Shown piece after piece: positions 41,978-56,900 of a stretch of 64,000 bases of DNA. The notes under the pieces were generated by a model, which searched no databases, was not told the DNA's origin, and saw nothing but the letters and a program-made list of their open reading frames with translations. How positions within the stretch are numbered: the first letter of the stretch is position 1; each line of letters starts with the position of its first letter. Both the position numbers and the translations under genes were made by a program. This DNA comes from Piscicola geometra (Eukaryota; Annelida; Clitellata; Hirudinida; Piscicolidae). The stretch spans positions 1,541,681-1,605,680 of the forward strand of contig OX030967.1 of NCBI GenBank assembly GCA_943735955.1, given 5' to 3'.

Positions 41978-44900
41978 GTCTTCATCGTCTTCATCGTCTT
42001 CACCGTCTTCACCGTCTTCACCGTCTTCACCGTCTTCATCGTCTTCACCGTCTTCATCGTCTTCATCGTCTTCACCGTCTTCATCGTCTTCACCGTCTTC
42101 ATCGTCTTCATCGTTCGTCTTCACCGTCTTCACCGTCTTCACCGTCTTCACCGTCTTCATCGTCTTCATCGTCTTCATCGTCTTCACCGTCTTCATCGTT
42201 CGTCTTCACCGTCTTCACCGTCTTCATCGTCTTCACCGTCTTCATCGTCTTCACCGTCTTCATCGTCTTCACCGTCTTCACCGTCTTCACCGTCTTCATC
42301 GTCTTCACCGTCTTCATCGTCTTCACCGTTTTCACCGTCTTCATCGTCTTCATCGTCTTCACCGTCTTCACCGTCTTCACCGTCTTCATCGTCTTCACCG
42401 TCTTCATCGTCTTCACCGTCTTCATCGTCTTCACCGTCTTCATCGTCTTCACCGTCTTCATCGTCTTCATCGTCTTCATCGTTCGTCTTCACCGTCTTCA
42501 TCGTCTTCACCGTCTTCATCGTCTTCACCGTTTTCATCGTCTTCATCGTCTTCACCGTCTTCATCGTCTTCATCGTCTTCATCGTTCGTCTTCACCGTCT
42601 TCACCGTCTTCATCGTCTTCACCGTCTTCACCGTCTTCATCGTCTTCACCGTCTTCATCGTCTTCACCGTCTTCATCGTCTTCACCGTCTTCACCGTCTT
42701 CACCGTCTTCACCGTCTTCACCGTCTTCATCGTCTTCATCGTCTTCACCGTCTTCACCGTCTTCACCGTCTTCACCGTCTTCATCGTCTTCACCGTCTTC
42801 ATCGTCTTCATCGTCTTCACCGTCTTCATCGTCTTCACCGTCTTCATCGTCTTCATCGTTCGTCTTCATCGTTCGTCTTCACCGTTCGTCTTCACCGTCT
42901 TCACCGTCTTCACCATCTTCATCGTCTTCATCGTCTTCATCGTCTTCACCGTCTTCATCGTCTTCATCGTTCGTCTTCACCGTCTTCACCGTCTTCATCG
43001 TCTTCACCGTCTTCATCGTCTTCACCGTCTTCATCGTCTTCACCGTCTTCACCGTCTTCACCGTCTTCATCGTCTTCACCGTCTTCATCGTCTTCACCGT
43101 CTTCATCGTCTTCACCGTTTTCATCGTCTTCATCGTTCGTCTTCACCGTCTTCACCGTCTTCATCGTCTTCACCGTCTTCATCGTCTTCACCGTCTTCAT
43201 CGTCTTCACCGTCTTCATCGTCTTCATCGTCTTCATCGTTCGTCTTCACCGTCTTCATCGTCTTCACCGTCTTCATCGTCTTCACCGTTTTCATCGTCTT
43301 CATCGTCTTCACCGTCTTCATCGTCTTCATCGTCTTCATCGTTCGTCTTCACCGTCTTCACCGTCTTCATCGTCTTCACCGTCTTCATCGTCTTCACCGT
43401 CTTCATCGTCTTCACCGTCTTCACCGTCTTCACCGTCTTCACCGTCTTCACCGTCTTCACCGTCTTCACCGTCTTCTCCGTCTTCATCGTTCGTCTTCAT
43501 CGTCTTCACCGTCTTCACCGTCTTCATCGTCTTCACCGTCTTCATCGTCTTCACCGTCTTCATCGTCTTCATCGTTCGTCTTCACCGTCTTCACCGTCTT
43601 CATCGTCTTCACCGTCTTCATCGTCTTCACCGTTTTCATCGTCTTCATCGTCTTCACCGTCTTCATCGTCTTCATCGTTCGTCTTCACCGTCTTCACCGT
43701 CTTCATCGTCTTCACCGTCTTCATCGTCTTCACCGTCTTCATCGTCTTCACCGTCTTCACCGTCTTCACCGTCTTCACCGTCTTCACCGTCTTCTCCGTC
43801 TTCATCGTTCGTCTTCATCGTCTTCACCGTCTTCACCGTCTTCATCGTCTTCATCGTCTTCACCGTCTTCATCGTCTTCATCGTCTTCATCGTCTTCACC
43901 GTCTTCATCGTCTTCATCGTTCGTCTTCACCGTCTTCACCGTCTTCATCGACTTCACCGTCTTCATCGTCTTCACCGTCTTCATCGTCTTCACCGTCTTC
44001 ACAGTCTTCACCGTCTTCATCGTCTTCATGGTCTTCACCGTCTTCATCGTCTTCACCGTCTTCACCGTCTTCATCGTCTTCACCGTCTTCATCGTCTTCA
44101 CCGTCTTCACCGTCTTCACCGTCTTCACCGTCTTCATCGTCTTCACCGTCTTCATCGTCTTCACCGTCTTCATCGTCTTCATCGTTCGTCTTCACCGTCT
44201 TCATCGTCTTCACCGTCTTCATCGTCTTCACTGTCTTCATCGTCTTCACCGTCTTCATCGTCTTCATCGTTCGTCTTCACCGTCTTCATCGTCTTCATCG
44301 TCTTCATCGTTCGTCTTCACCGTCTTCACCGTCTTCATCGTCTTCACCGTCTTCATCGTCTTCACCGTCTTCATCGTCTTCACCGTCTTCACCGTCTTCA
44401 CCGTCTTCACCGTCTTAACCGTCTTCACCGTCTTCTCCGTCTTCATCGTTCGTCTTCATCGTCTTCACCGTCTTCACCGTCTTCATCGTCTTCACCGTCT
44501 TCATCGTCTTCACCGTCTTCATCGTCTTCATCGTTCGTCTTCACCGTCTTCACCGTCTTCATCGTCTTCACCGTCTTCATCGTCTTCACCGTTTTCATCG
44601 TCTTCATCGTCTTCACCGTCTTCATCGTCTTCATCGTTCGTCTTCACCGTCTTCACCGTCTTCATCGTCTTCACCGTCTTCATCGTCTTCACCGTCTTCA
44701 TCGTCTTCACCGTCTTCACCGTCTTCACCGTCTTCACCGTCTTCACCGTCTTCTCCGTCTTCATCGTTCGTCTTCATCGTCTTCACCGTCTTCACCGTCT
44801 TCATCGTCTTCATCGTCTTCACCGTCTTCATCGTCTTCATCGTCTTCATCGTCTTCACCGTCTTCATCGTCTTCATCGTTCGTCTTCACCGTCTTCACCG

Positions 44901-47900
44901 TCTTCATCGACTTCACCGTCTTCATCGTCTTCACCGTCTTCATCGTCTTCACCGTCTTCACAGTCTTCACCGTCTTCATCGTCTTCATGGTCTTCACCGT
45001 CTTCATCGTCTTCACCGTCTTCACCGTCTTCATCGTCTTCACCGTCTTCATCGTCTTCACCGTCTTCACCGTCTTCACCGTCTTCACCGTCTTCATCGTC
45101 TTCACCGTCTTCATCGTCTTCACCGTCTTCATCGTCTTCATCGTTCGTCTTCACCGTCTTCATCGTCTTCACCGTCTTCATCGTCTTCACTGTCTTCATC
45201 GTCTTCACCGTCTTCATCGTCTTCATCGTTCGTCTTCACCGTCTTCACCGTCTTCATCGTCTTCACCGTCTTCATCGTCTTCACCGTTTTCATCGTCTTC
45301 ATCGTCTTCACCGTCTTCATCGTCTTCATCGTTCGTCTTCACCGTCTTCACCGTCTTCATCGTCTTCACCGTCTTCATCGTCTTCACCGTCTTCATCGTC
45401 TTCACCGTCTTCACCGTCGTCACCGTCTTCACCGTCTTCTCCGTCTTCATCGTTCGTCTTCATCGTCTTCACCGTCTTCACCGTCTTCATCGTCTTCATC
45501 GTCTTCACCGTCTTCATCGTCTTCATCGTCTTCATCGTCTTCATCGTCTTCATCGTCTTCATCGTCTTCATCGTCTTCATCGTCTTCACCGTCTTCACCG
45601 TCTTCACCGTCTTCATCGTCTTCACCGTCTTCACCGTCTTCATCGTCTTCATCGTCTTCACCGTCTTCACCGTCTTCACCGTCTTCACCGTCTTCACCGT
45701 CTTCATCGTCTTCACCGTCTTCACCGTCTTCATCGTCTTCATCGTCTTCATCGTCTTCACCGTCTTCACCGTCTTCACCGTCTTCATCGTCTTCACCGTC
45801 TTCATCGTCTTCATCGTCTTCACCGTCTTCATCGTCTTCACCGTCTTCACCGTCTTCACCGTCTTCACCGTCTTCTCCGTCTTCATCGTTCGTCTTCATC
45901 GTCTTCACCGTCTTCACCGTCTTCATCGTCTTCATCGTCTTCACCGACTTCATCGTCTTCATCGTCTTCATCGTCTTCACCGTCTTCATCGTCTTCATCG
46001 TTCGTCTTCACCGTCTTCACCGTCTTCACCGTCTTCACCGTCTTCATCGTCTTCATCGTCTTCATCGTCTTCACCGTCTTCATCGTCTTCATCGTTCGTC
46101 TTCATCGTCTTCACCGTCTTCATCGTCTTCATCGTCTTCACCGTCTTCATCGTCTTCACCGTCTTCACCGTCTTCACCGTCTTCTCCGTCTTCATCGTTC
46201 GTCTTCATCGTTCGTCTTCATCGTCTTCACCGTCTTCACCGTCTTCATCGTCTTCATCGTCTTCACCGTCTTCATCGTCTTCATCGTCTTCATCGTCTTC
46301 ACCGTCTTCATCGTCTTCATCGTTCGTCTTCACCGTCTTCACCGTCTTCATCGTCTTCATCGTCTTCATCGTCTTCACCGTCTTCATCGTCTTCATCGTT
46401 CGTCTTCATCGTCTTCACCGTCTTCACCGTCTTCATCGTCTTCACCGTCTTCATCGTCTTCACCGTCTTCATCGTCTTCATCGTTCGTCTTCACCGTCTT
46501 CATCGTCTTCACCGTCTTCATCATCTTCACTGTCTTCATCGTCTTCACCGTCTTCATCGTCTTCATCGTTCGTCTTCACCGTCTTCACCGTCTTCATCGT
46601 CTTCACCGTCTTCATCGTCTTCACCGTTTTCATCGTCTTCATCGTCTTCACCGTCTTCATCGTCTTCATCGTTCGTCTTCACCGTCTTCACCGTCTTCAT
46701 CGTCTTCACCGTCTTCATCGTCTTCACCGTCTCCATCGTCTTCACCGTCTTCACCGTCTTCACCGTCTTCACCGTCTTCTCCGTCTTCATCGTTCGTCTT
46801 CATCGTCTTCACCGTCTTCACCGTCTTCATCGTCTTCATCGTCTTCACCGTCTTCATCGTCTTCATCGTCTTCATCGTCTTCATCGTCTTCATCGTCTTC
46901 ATCGTCTTCATCGTCTTCATCGTCTTCACCGTCTTCACCGTCTTCACCGTCTTCATCGTCTTCACCGTCTTCACCGTCTTCATCGTCTTCATCGTCTTCA
47001 CCGTCTTCACCGTCTTCACCGTCTTCACCGTCTTCACCGTCTTCACCGTCTTCATCGTCTTCACCGTCTTCACCGTCTTCATCGTCTTCATCGTCTTCAT
47101 CGTCTTCATCGTTCGTCTTCACCGTCTTCACCGTCTTCATCGTCTTCACCGTCTTCATCGTCTTCATCGTCTTCACCGTCTTCATCGTCTTCACCGTCTT
47201 CACCGTCTTCACCGTCTTCTCCGTCTTCATCGTTCGTCTTCATCGTCTTCACCGTCTTCACCGTCTTCATCGTCTTCACCGTCTTCACCGTCTTCATCGT
47301 CTTCACCGTCTTCATCGTCTTCACCGTCTTCATCGTCTTCATCGTTCGTCTTCACCGTCTTCACCGTCTTCATCGTCTTCACCGTCTTCATCGTCTTCAC
47401 TGTTTTCATCGTCTTCATCGTCTTCACCGTCTTCATCGTCTTCATCGTTCGTCTTCACCGTCTTCACCGTCTTCATCGTCTTCACCGTCTTCATCGTCTT
47501 CACCGTCTTCATCGTCTTCACCGTCTTCACCGTCTTCACCGTCTTCACCGTCTTCACCGTCTTCTCCGTCTTCATCGTTCGTCTTCATCGTCTTCACCGT
47601 CTTCACCGTCTTCATCGTCTTCATCGTCTTCACCGTCTTCATCGTCTTCATCGTCTTCATCGTCTTCACCGTCTTCATCGTCTTCATCGTTCGTCTTCAC
47701 CGTCTTCACCGTCTTCATCGACCTCACCGTCTTCATCGTCTTCACCGTCTTCATCGTCTTCACCGTCTTCACAGTCTTCACCGTCTTCATCGTCTTCATG
47801 GTCTTCACCGTCTTCATCGTCTTCACCGTCTTCACCGTCTTCATCGTCTTCACCGTCTTCATCGTCTTCACCGTCTTCACCGTCTTCACCGTCTTCACCG

Positions 47901-50900
47901 TCTTCATCGTCTTCACCGTCTTCATCGTCTTCACCGTCTTCATCGTCTTCATCGTTCGTCTTCACCGTCTTCATCGTCTTCACCGTCTTCATCGTCTTCA
48001 CTGTCTTCATCGTCTTCACCGTCTTCATCGTCTTCATCGTTCGTCTTCACCGTCTTCACCGTCTTCATCGTCTTCACCGTCTTCATCGTCTTCACCGTTT
48101 TCATCGTCTTCATCGTCTTCACCGTCTTCATCGTCTTCATCGTTCGTCTTCACCGTCTTCACCGTCTTCATCGTCTTCACCGTCTTCATCGTCTTCACCG
48201 TCTTCATCGTCTTCACCGTCTTCACCGTCTTCACCGTCTTCACCGTCTTCTCCGTCTTCATCGTTCGTCTTCATCGTCTTCACCGTCTTCACCGTCTTCA
48301 TCGTCTTCATCGTCTTCACCGTCTTCATCGTCTTCATCGTCTTCATCGTCTTCATCGTCTTCATCGTCTTCATCGTCTTCATCGTCTTCATCGTCTTCAC
48401 CGTCTTCACCGTCTTCACCGTCTTCACCGTCTTCACCGTCTTCACCGTCTTCATCGTCTTCACCGTCTTCACCGTCTTCATCGTCTTCACCGTCTTCATC
48501 GTCTTCATCGTTCGTCTTCACCGTCTTCACCGTCTTCACCGTCTTCACCGTCTTCATCGTCTTCATCGTCTTCATCGTCTTCACCGTCTTCACCGTCTTC
48601 ACTGTCTTCACCGTCTTCACCGTCTTCATCGTCTTCACCGTCTTCATCGTCTTCATCGTCTTCACCGTCTTCATCGTCTTCACCGTCTTCACCGTCTTCA
48701 CCGTCTTCACCGTCTTCTCCGTCTTCATCGTTCGTCTTCATCGTCTTCACCGTCTTCACCGTCTTCATCGTCTTCATCGTCTTCACCGTCTTCATCGTCT
48801 TCATCGTCTTCATCGTCTTCACCGTCTTCATCGTCTTCATCGTTCGTCTTCACCGTCTTCACCGTCTTCACCGTCTTCACCGTCTTCATCGTCTTCATCG
48901 TCTTCATCGTCTTCACCGTCTTCATCGTCTTCATCGTTCGTCTTCATCGTCTTCACCGTCTTCATCGTCTTCATCGTCTTCATCGTCTTCACCGTCTTCA
49001 TCGTCTTCACCGTCTTCACCGTCTTCACCGTCTTCTCCGTCTTCATCGTTCGTCTTCATCGTCTTCACCGTCTTCATCGTCTTCATCGTCTTCACCGTCT
49101 TCATCGTCTTCATCGTCTTCATCGTCTTCACCGTCTTCATCGTCTTCATCGTTCGTCTTCACCGTCTTCACCGTCTTCACCGTCTTCACCGTCTTCATCG
49201 TCTTCATCGTCTTCATCGTCTTCACCGTCTTCATCGTCTTCATCGTTCGTCTTCATCGTCTTCACCGTCTTCACCGTCTTCATCGTCTTCACCGTCTTCA
49301 TCGTCTTCACCGTCTTCATCGTCTTCATCGTTCGTCTTCACCGTCTTCATCGTCTTCACCGTCTTCATCGTCTTCACTGTCTTCATCGTCTTCACCGTCT
49401 TCATCGTCTTCATCGTTCGTCTTCACCGTCTTCACCGTCTTCATCGTCTTCACCGTCTTCATCGTCTTCACCGTTTTCATCGTCTTCATCGTCTTCACCG
49501 TCTTCATCGTCTTCATCGTTCGTCTTCACCGTCTTCACCGTCTTCATCGTCTTCACCGTCTTCATCGTCTTCACCGTCTCCATCGTCTTCACCGTCTTCA
49601 CCGTCTTCACCGTCTTCTCCGTCTTCATCGTTCGTCTTCATCGTCTTCACCGTCTTCACCGTCTTCATCGTCTTCATCGTCTTCACCGTCTTCATCGTCT
49701 TCATCGTCTTCATCGTCTTCATCGTCTTCATCGTCTTCATCGTCTTCATCGTCTTCATCGTCTTCACCGTCTTCACCGTCTTCACCGTCTTCATCGTCTT
49801 CACCGTCTTCACCGTCTTCATCGTCTTCATCGTCTTCACCGTCTTCACCGTCTTCACCGTCTTCACCGTCTTCACCGTCTTCACCGTCTTCATCGTCTTC
49901 ACCGTCTTCACCGTCTTCATCGTCTTCATCGTCTTCACCGTCTTCACCGTCTTCACCGTCTTCACCGTCTTCATCGTCTTCACCGTCTTCATCGTCTTCA
50001 TCGTCTTCACCGTCTTCATCGTCTTCACCGTCTTCACCGTCTTCACCGTCTTCTCCGTCTTCATCGTTCGTCTTCATCGTCTTCACCGTCTTCACCGTCT
50101 TCATCGTCTTCATCGTCTTCACCGTCTTCATCGTCTTCATCGTCTTCATCGTCTTCACCGTCTTCATCGTCTTCATCGTTCGTCTTCACCGTCTTCACCG
50201 TCTTCACCGTCTTCACCGTCTTCATCGTCTTCATCGTCTTCATCGTCTTCACCGTCTTCATCGTCTTCATCGTTCGTCTTCATCGTCTTCACCGTCTTCA
50301 TCGTCTTCATCGTCTTCATCGTCTTCACCGTCTTCATCGTCTTCACCGTCTTCATCGTCTTCACCGTTTTCATCGTCTTCATCGTTCGTCTTCACCGTCT
50401 TCACCGTCTTCATCGTCTTCACCGTCTTCATCGTCTTCATCGTCTTCACCGTCTTCATCGTCTTCATCGTTCGTCTTCACCGTCTTCACCGTCTTCATCG
50501 TCTTCACCGTCTTCATCGTCTTCACCGTTTTCATCGTCTTCATCGTCTTCACCGTCTTCATCGTCTTCACCGTCTTCACCGTCTTCATCGTCTTCACCGT
50601 CTTCATCGTCTTCACCGTCTTCATCGTCTTCATCGTCTTCATCGTCTTCATCGTTCGTCTTCACCGTCTTCACCGTCTTCATCGTCTTCACCGTCTTCAT
50701 CGTCTTCACCGTCTTCATCGTCTTCACCGTCTTCACCGTCTTCACCGTCTTCACCGTCTTCACCGTCTTCTCCGTCTTCATCGTTCGTCTTCATCGTCTT
50801 CACCGTCTTCACCGTCTTCATCGTCTTCATCGTCTTCACCGTCTTCATCGTCTTCATCGTCTTCATCGTCTTCATCGTCTTCATCGTCTTCATCGTCTTC

Positions 50901-53900
50901 ATCGTCTTCATCGTCTTCACCGTCTTCACCGTCTTCACCGTCTTCATCGTCTTCACCGTCTTCACCGTCTTCATCGTCTTCATCGTCTTCACCGTCTTCA
51001 CCGTCTTCACCGTCTTCACCGTCTTCACCGTCTTCATCGTCTTCACCGTCTTCACCGTCTTCATCGTCTTCACCGTCTTCATCGTCTTCATCGATCGTCT
51101 TCACCGTCTTCACCGTCTTCACCGTCTTCACCGTCTTCATCGTCTTCATCGTCTTCATCGTCTTCACCGTCTTCACCGTCTTCACTGTCTTCACCGTCTT
51201 CACCGTCTTCATCGTCTTCACCGTCTTCATCGTCTTCATCGTCTTCACCGTCTTCATCGTCTTCACCGTCTTCACCGTCTTCACCGTCTTCACCGTCTTC
51301 TCCGTCTTCATCGTCTTCATCGTCTTCACCGTCTTCATCGTCTTCATCGTCTTCATCGTCTTCATCGTCTTCACCGTCTTCATCGTCTTCATCGTTCGTC
51401 TTCACCGTCTTCACCGTCTTCACCGTCTTCACCGTCTTCACCGTCTTCATCGTCTTCATCGTCTTCATCGTCTTCACCGTCTTCATCGTCTTCATCGTTC
51501 GTCTTCATCGTCTTCACCGTCTTCATCGTCTTCATCGTCTTCATCGTCTTCACCGTCTTCATCGTCTTCACCGTCTTCATCGTCTTCACCGTTTTCATCG
51601 TCTTCATCGTTCGTCTTCACCGTCTTCACCGTCTTCATCGTCTTCATCGTCTTCACCGTCTTCATCGTCTTCATCGTCTTCATCGTTCGTCTTCACCGTC
51701 TTCATCGTCTTCACCGTCTTCATCGTCTTCACCGTTTTCATCGTCTTCATCGTCTTCACCGTCTTCATCGTCTTCACCGTCTTCACCGTCTTCATCGTCT
51801 TCACCGTCTTCATCGTCTTCACCGTCTTCATCGTCTTCACCGTCTTCATCGTCTTCATCGTTCGTCTTCACCGTCTTCACCGTCTTCATCGTCTTCATCG
51901 TCTTCACCGTCTTCATCGTCTTCACCGTCTTCATCGTCTTCACCGTCTTCACCGTCTTCACCGTCTTCACCGTCTTCTCCGTCTTCATCGTTCGTCTTCA
52001 TCGTCTTCACCGTCTTCACCGTCTTCATCGTCTTCATCGTCTTCACCGTCTTCATCGTCTTCATCGTCTTCATCGTCTTCATCGTCTTCATCGTCTTCAT
52101 CGTCTTCATCGTCTTCATCGTCTTCACCGTCTTCACCGTCTTCACCGTCTTCATCGTCTTCACCGTCTTCACCGTCTTCATCGTCTTCATCGTCTTCACC
52201 GTCTTCACCGTCTTCACCGTCTTCACCGTCTTCACCGTCTTCATCGTCTTCACCGTCTTCACCGTCTTCATCGTCTTCACCGTCTTCATCGTCTTCATCG
52301 TTCGTCTTCACCGTCTTCACCGTCTTCACCGTCTTCACCGTCTTCATCGTCTTCATCGTCTTCATCGTCTTCACCGTCTTCACCGTCTTCACTGTCTTCA
52401 CCGTCTTCACCGTCTTCATCGTCTTCACCGTCTTCATCGTCTTCATCGTCTTCACCGTCTTCATCGTCTTCACCGTCTTCACCGTCTTCACCGTCTTCAC
52501 CGTCTTCTCCGTCTTCATCGTTCGTCTTCATCGTCTTCACCGTCTTCACCGTCTTCATCGTCTTCATCGTCTTCACCGTCTTCATCGTCTTCATCGTCTT
52601 CATCGTCTTCACCGTCTTCATCGTCTTCATCGTTCGTCTTCACCGTCTTCACCGTCTTCACCGTCTTCACCGTCTTCATCGTCTTCATCGTCTTCATCGT
52701 CTTCACCGTCTTCATCGTCTTCATCGTTCGTCTTCATCGTCTTCACCGTCTTCATCGTCTTCATCGTCTTCATCGTCTTCACCGTCTTCATCGTCTTCAC
52801 CGTCTTCACCGTCTTCACCGTCTTCTCCGTCTTCATCGTTCGTCTTCATCGTCTTCACCGTCTTCACCGTCTTCATCGTCTTCATCGTCTTCACCGTCTT
52901 CATCGTCTTCATCGTCTTTATCGTCTTCACCGTCTTCATCGTCTTCATCGTTCGTCTTCACCGTCTTCACCGTCTTCACCGTCTTCACCGTCTTCATCGT
53001 CTTCATCGTCTTCATCAGCTTCACCGTCTTCATCGTCTTCATCGTTCGTCTTCATCGTCTTCACCGTCTTCACCGTCTTCATCGTCTTCACCGTCTTCAT
53101 CGTCTTCACCGTCTTCATCGTCTTCATCGTTCGTCTTCACCGTCTTCATCGTCTTCACCGTCTTCATCGTCTTCACTGTCTTCATCGTCTTCACCGTCTT
53201 CATCGTCTTCATCGTTCGTCTTCACCGTCTTCACCGTCTTCATCGTCTTCACCGTCTTCATCGTCTTCACCGTTTTCATCGTCTTCATCGTCTTCACCGT
53301 CTTCATCGTCTTCATCGTTCGTCTTCACCGTCTTCACCGTCTTCATCGTCTTCACCGTCTTCATCGTCTTCACCGTCTCCATCGTCTTCACCGTCTTCAC
53401 CGTCTTCACCGTCTTCTCCGTCTTCATCGTTCGTCTTCATCGTCTTCACCGTCTTCACCGTCTTCATCGTCTTCATCGTCTTCACCGTCTTCATCGTCTT
53501 CATCGTCTTCATCGTCTTCATCGTCTTCATCGTCTTCATCGTCTTCATCGTCTTCACCGTCTTCACCGTCTTCACCGTCTTCATCGTCTTCACCGTCTTC
53601 ACCGTCTTCATCGTCTTCATCGTCTTCACCGTCTTCACCGTCTTCACCGTCTTCACCGTCTTCACCGTCTTCACCGTCTTCATCGTCTTCACCGTCTTCA
53701 CCGTCTTCATCGTCTTCATCGTCTTCACCGTCTTCACCGTCTTCACCGTCTTCACCGTCTTCATCGTCTTCACCGTCTTCATCGTCTTCATCGTCTTCAC
53801 CGTCTTCATCGTCTTCACCGTCTTCACCGTCTTCACCGTCTTCTCCGTCTTCATCGTTCGTCTTCATCGTCTTCACCGTCTTCACCGTCTTCATCGTCTT

Positions 53901-56900
53901 CATCGTCTTCACCGTCTTCATCGTCTTCATCGTCTTCATCGTCTTCACCGTCTTCATCGTCTTCATCGTTCGTCTTCACCGTCTTCACCGTCTTCACCGT
54001 CTTCACCGTCTTCATCGTCTTCATCGTCTTCATCGTCTTCACCGTCTTCATCGTCTTCATCGTTCGTCTTCATCGTCTTCACCGTCTTCATCGTCTTCAT
54101 CGTCTTCATCGTCTTCACCGTCTTCATCGTCTTCACCGTCTTCATCGTCTTCACCGTTTTCATCGTCTTCATCGTTCGTCTTCACCGTCTTCACCGTCTT
54201 CATCGTCTTCACCGTCTTCATCGTCTTCATCGTCTTCACCGTCTTCATCGTCTTCATCGTCTTCATCGTTCGTCTTCACCGTCTTCATCGTCTTCACCGT
54301 CTTCATCGTCTTCACCGTTTTCATCGTCTTCATCGTCTTCACCGTCTTCATCGTCTTCACCGTCTTCACCGTCTTCATCGTCTTCACCGTCTTCATCGTC
54401 TTCACCGTCTTCATCGTCTTCACCGTTTTCATCGTCTTCATCGTTCGTCTTCATCGTCTTCACCGTCTTCATCGTCTTCACCGTCTTCTTCGTCTTCACC
54501 GTCTTCACCGTCTTCACCGTCTTCATCGTCTTCACCGTCTTCATCGTCTTCACCGTCTTCATCGTCTTCACCGTTTTCATCGTCTTCATCGTTCGTCTTC
54601 ACCGTCTTCACCGTCTTCATCGTCTTCACCGTCTTCATCGTCTTCACCGTCTTCATCGTCTTCACCGTCTTCATCGTCTTCACCGTCTTCATCGTCTTCA
54701 CCGTCTTCATCGTCTTCACCGTCTTCATCGTCTTCACCGTCTTCATCGTCTTCACCGTCTTCACCGTCTTCACCGTCTTCTCCGTCTTCATCGTTCGTCT
54801 TCATCGTCTTCACCGTCTTCACCGTCTTCATCGTCTTCACCGTCTTCATCGTCTTCACCGTCTTCATCGTCTTCATCGTTCGTCTTCACCGTCTTCACCG
54901 TCTTCATCGTCTTCACCGTCTTCATCGTCTTCACCGTTTTCATCGTCTTCATCGTCTTCACCGTCTTCATCGTCTTCATCGTTCGTCTTCACCGTCTTCA
55001 CCGTCTTCATCGTCTTCACCGTCTTCATCGTCTTCACCGTCTTCATCGTCTTCACCGTCTTCACCGTCTTCACCGTCTTCACCGTCTTCATCGTCTTCAC
55101 CGTCTTCTCCGTCTTCATCGTTCGTCTTCATCGTCTTCACCGTCTTCACCGTCTTCATCGTCTTCATCGTCTTCACCGTCTTCATCGTCTTCATCGTCTT
55201 CATCGTCTTCACCGTCTTCATCGTCTTCATCGTTCGTCTTCACCGTCTTCACCGTCTTCACCGTCTTCACCGTCTTCATCGTCTTCACCGTCTTCATCGT
55301 CTTCACCATCTTCACAGTCTTCACCGTCTTCATCGTCTTCACCGTCTTCACCGTCTTCATCGTCTTCACCGTCTTCATCGTCTTCATGGTCTTCACCGTC
55401 TTCATCGTCTTCACCGTCTTCACCGTCTTCATCGTCTTCACCGTCTTCATCGTCTTCACCGTCTTCACCGTCTTCACCGTCTTCACCGTCTTCATCGTCT
55501 TCACCGACTTCATCGTCTTCACCGTCTTCATCGTCTTCACCGTCTTCACCGTCTTCACCGTCTTCACCGTCTTCACCGTCTTCTCCGTCTTCATCGTTCG
55601 TCTTCATCGTCTTCACCGTCTTCACCGTCTTCATCGTCTTCATCGTCTTCACCGTCTTCATCGTCTTCATCGTCTTCATCGTCTTCACCGTCTTCATCGT
55701 CTTCATCGTCTTCATCGTTCGTCTTCATCGTCTTCACCGTCTTCATCGTCTTCACCGTCTTCATCGTCTTCACCGTCTTCATCGTCTTCATCGTTCGTCT
55801 TCACCGTCTTCATCGTCTTCACCGTCTTCATCGTCTTCACTGTCTTCATCGTCTTCACCGTCTTCATCGTCTTCATCGTTCGTCTTCACCGTCTTCACCG
55901 TCTTCATCGTCTTCACCGTCTTCATCGTCTTCACCGTTTTCATCGTCTTCATCGTCTTCACCGTCTTCATCGTCTTCATCGTTCGTCTTCACCGTCTTCA
56001 CCGTCTTCATCGTCTTCACCGTCTTCATCGTCTTCACCGTCTTCATCGTCTTCATCGTCTTCACCGTCTTCATCGTCTTCATCGTCTTCATCGTCTTCAT
56101 CGTCTTCATCGTCTTCATCGTCTTCATCGTCTTCATCGTCTTCACCGTCTTCACCGTCTTCACCGTCTTCATCGTCTTCACCGTCTTCACCGTCTTCATC
56201 GTCTTCATCGTCTTCACCGTCTTCACCGTCTTCACCGTCTTCACCGTCTTCACCGTCTTCACCGTCTTCATCGTCTTCACCGTCTTCACCGTCTTCATCG
56301 TCTTCATCGTCTTCACCGTCTTCACCGTCTTCACCGTCTTCACCGTCTTCATCGTCTTCACCGTCTTCATCGTCTTCATCGTCTTCACCGTCTTCATCGT
56401 CTTCACCGTCTTCATCGTCTTCATCGTCTTCACCGTCTTCATCGTCTTCATCGTCTTCATCGTCTTCACCGTCTTCATCGTCTTCATCGTTCGTCTTCAC
56501 CGTCTTCACCGTCTTCACCGTCTTCACCGTCTTCATCGTCTTCATCGTCTTCATCGTCTTCACCGTCTTCATCGTCTTCATCGTTCGTCTTCATCGTCTT
56601 CACCGTCTTCATCGTCTTCATCGTCTTCATCGTCTTCACCGTCTTCATCGTCTTCACCGTCTTCATCGTCTTCACCGTTTTCATCGTCTTCATCGTTCGT
56701 CTTCACCGTCTTCACCGTCTTCATCGTCTTCACCGTCTTCATCGTCTTCATCGTCTTCACCGTCTTCATCGTCTTCATCGTCTTCATCGTTCGTCTTCAC
56801 CGTCTTCATCGTCTTCACCGTCTTCATCGTCTTCACCGTTTTCATCGTCTTCATCGTCTTCACCGTCTTCATCGTCTTCACCGTCTTCACCGTCTTCATC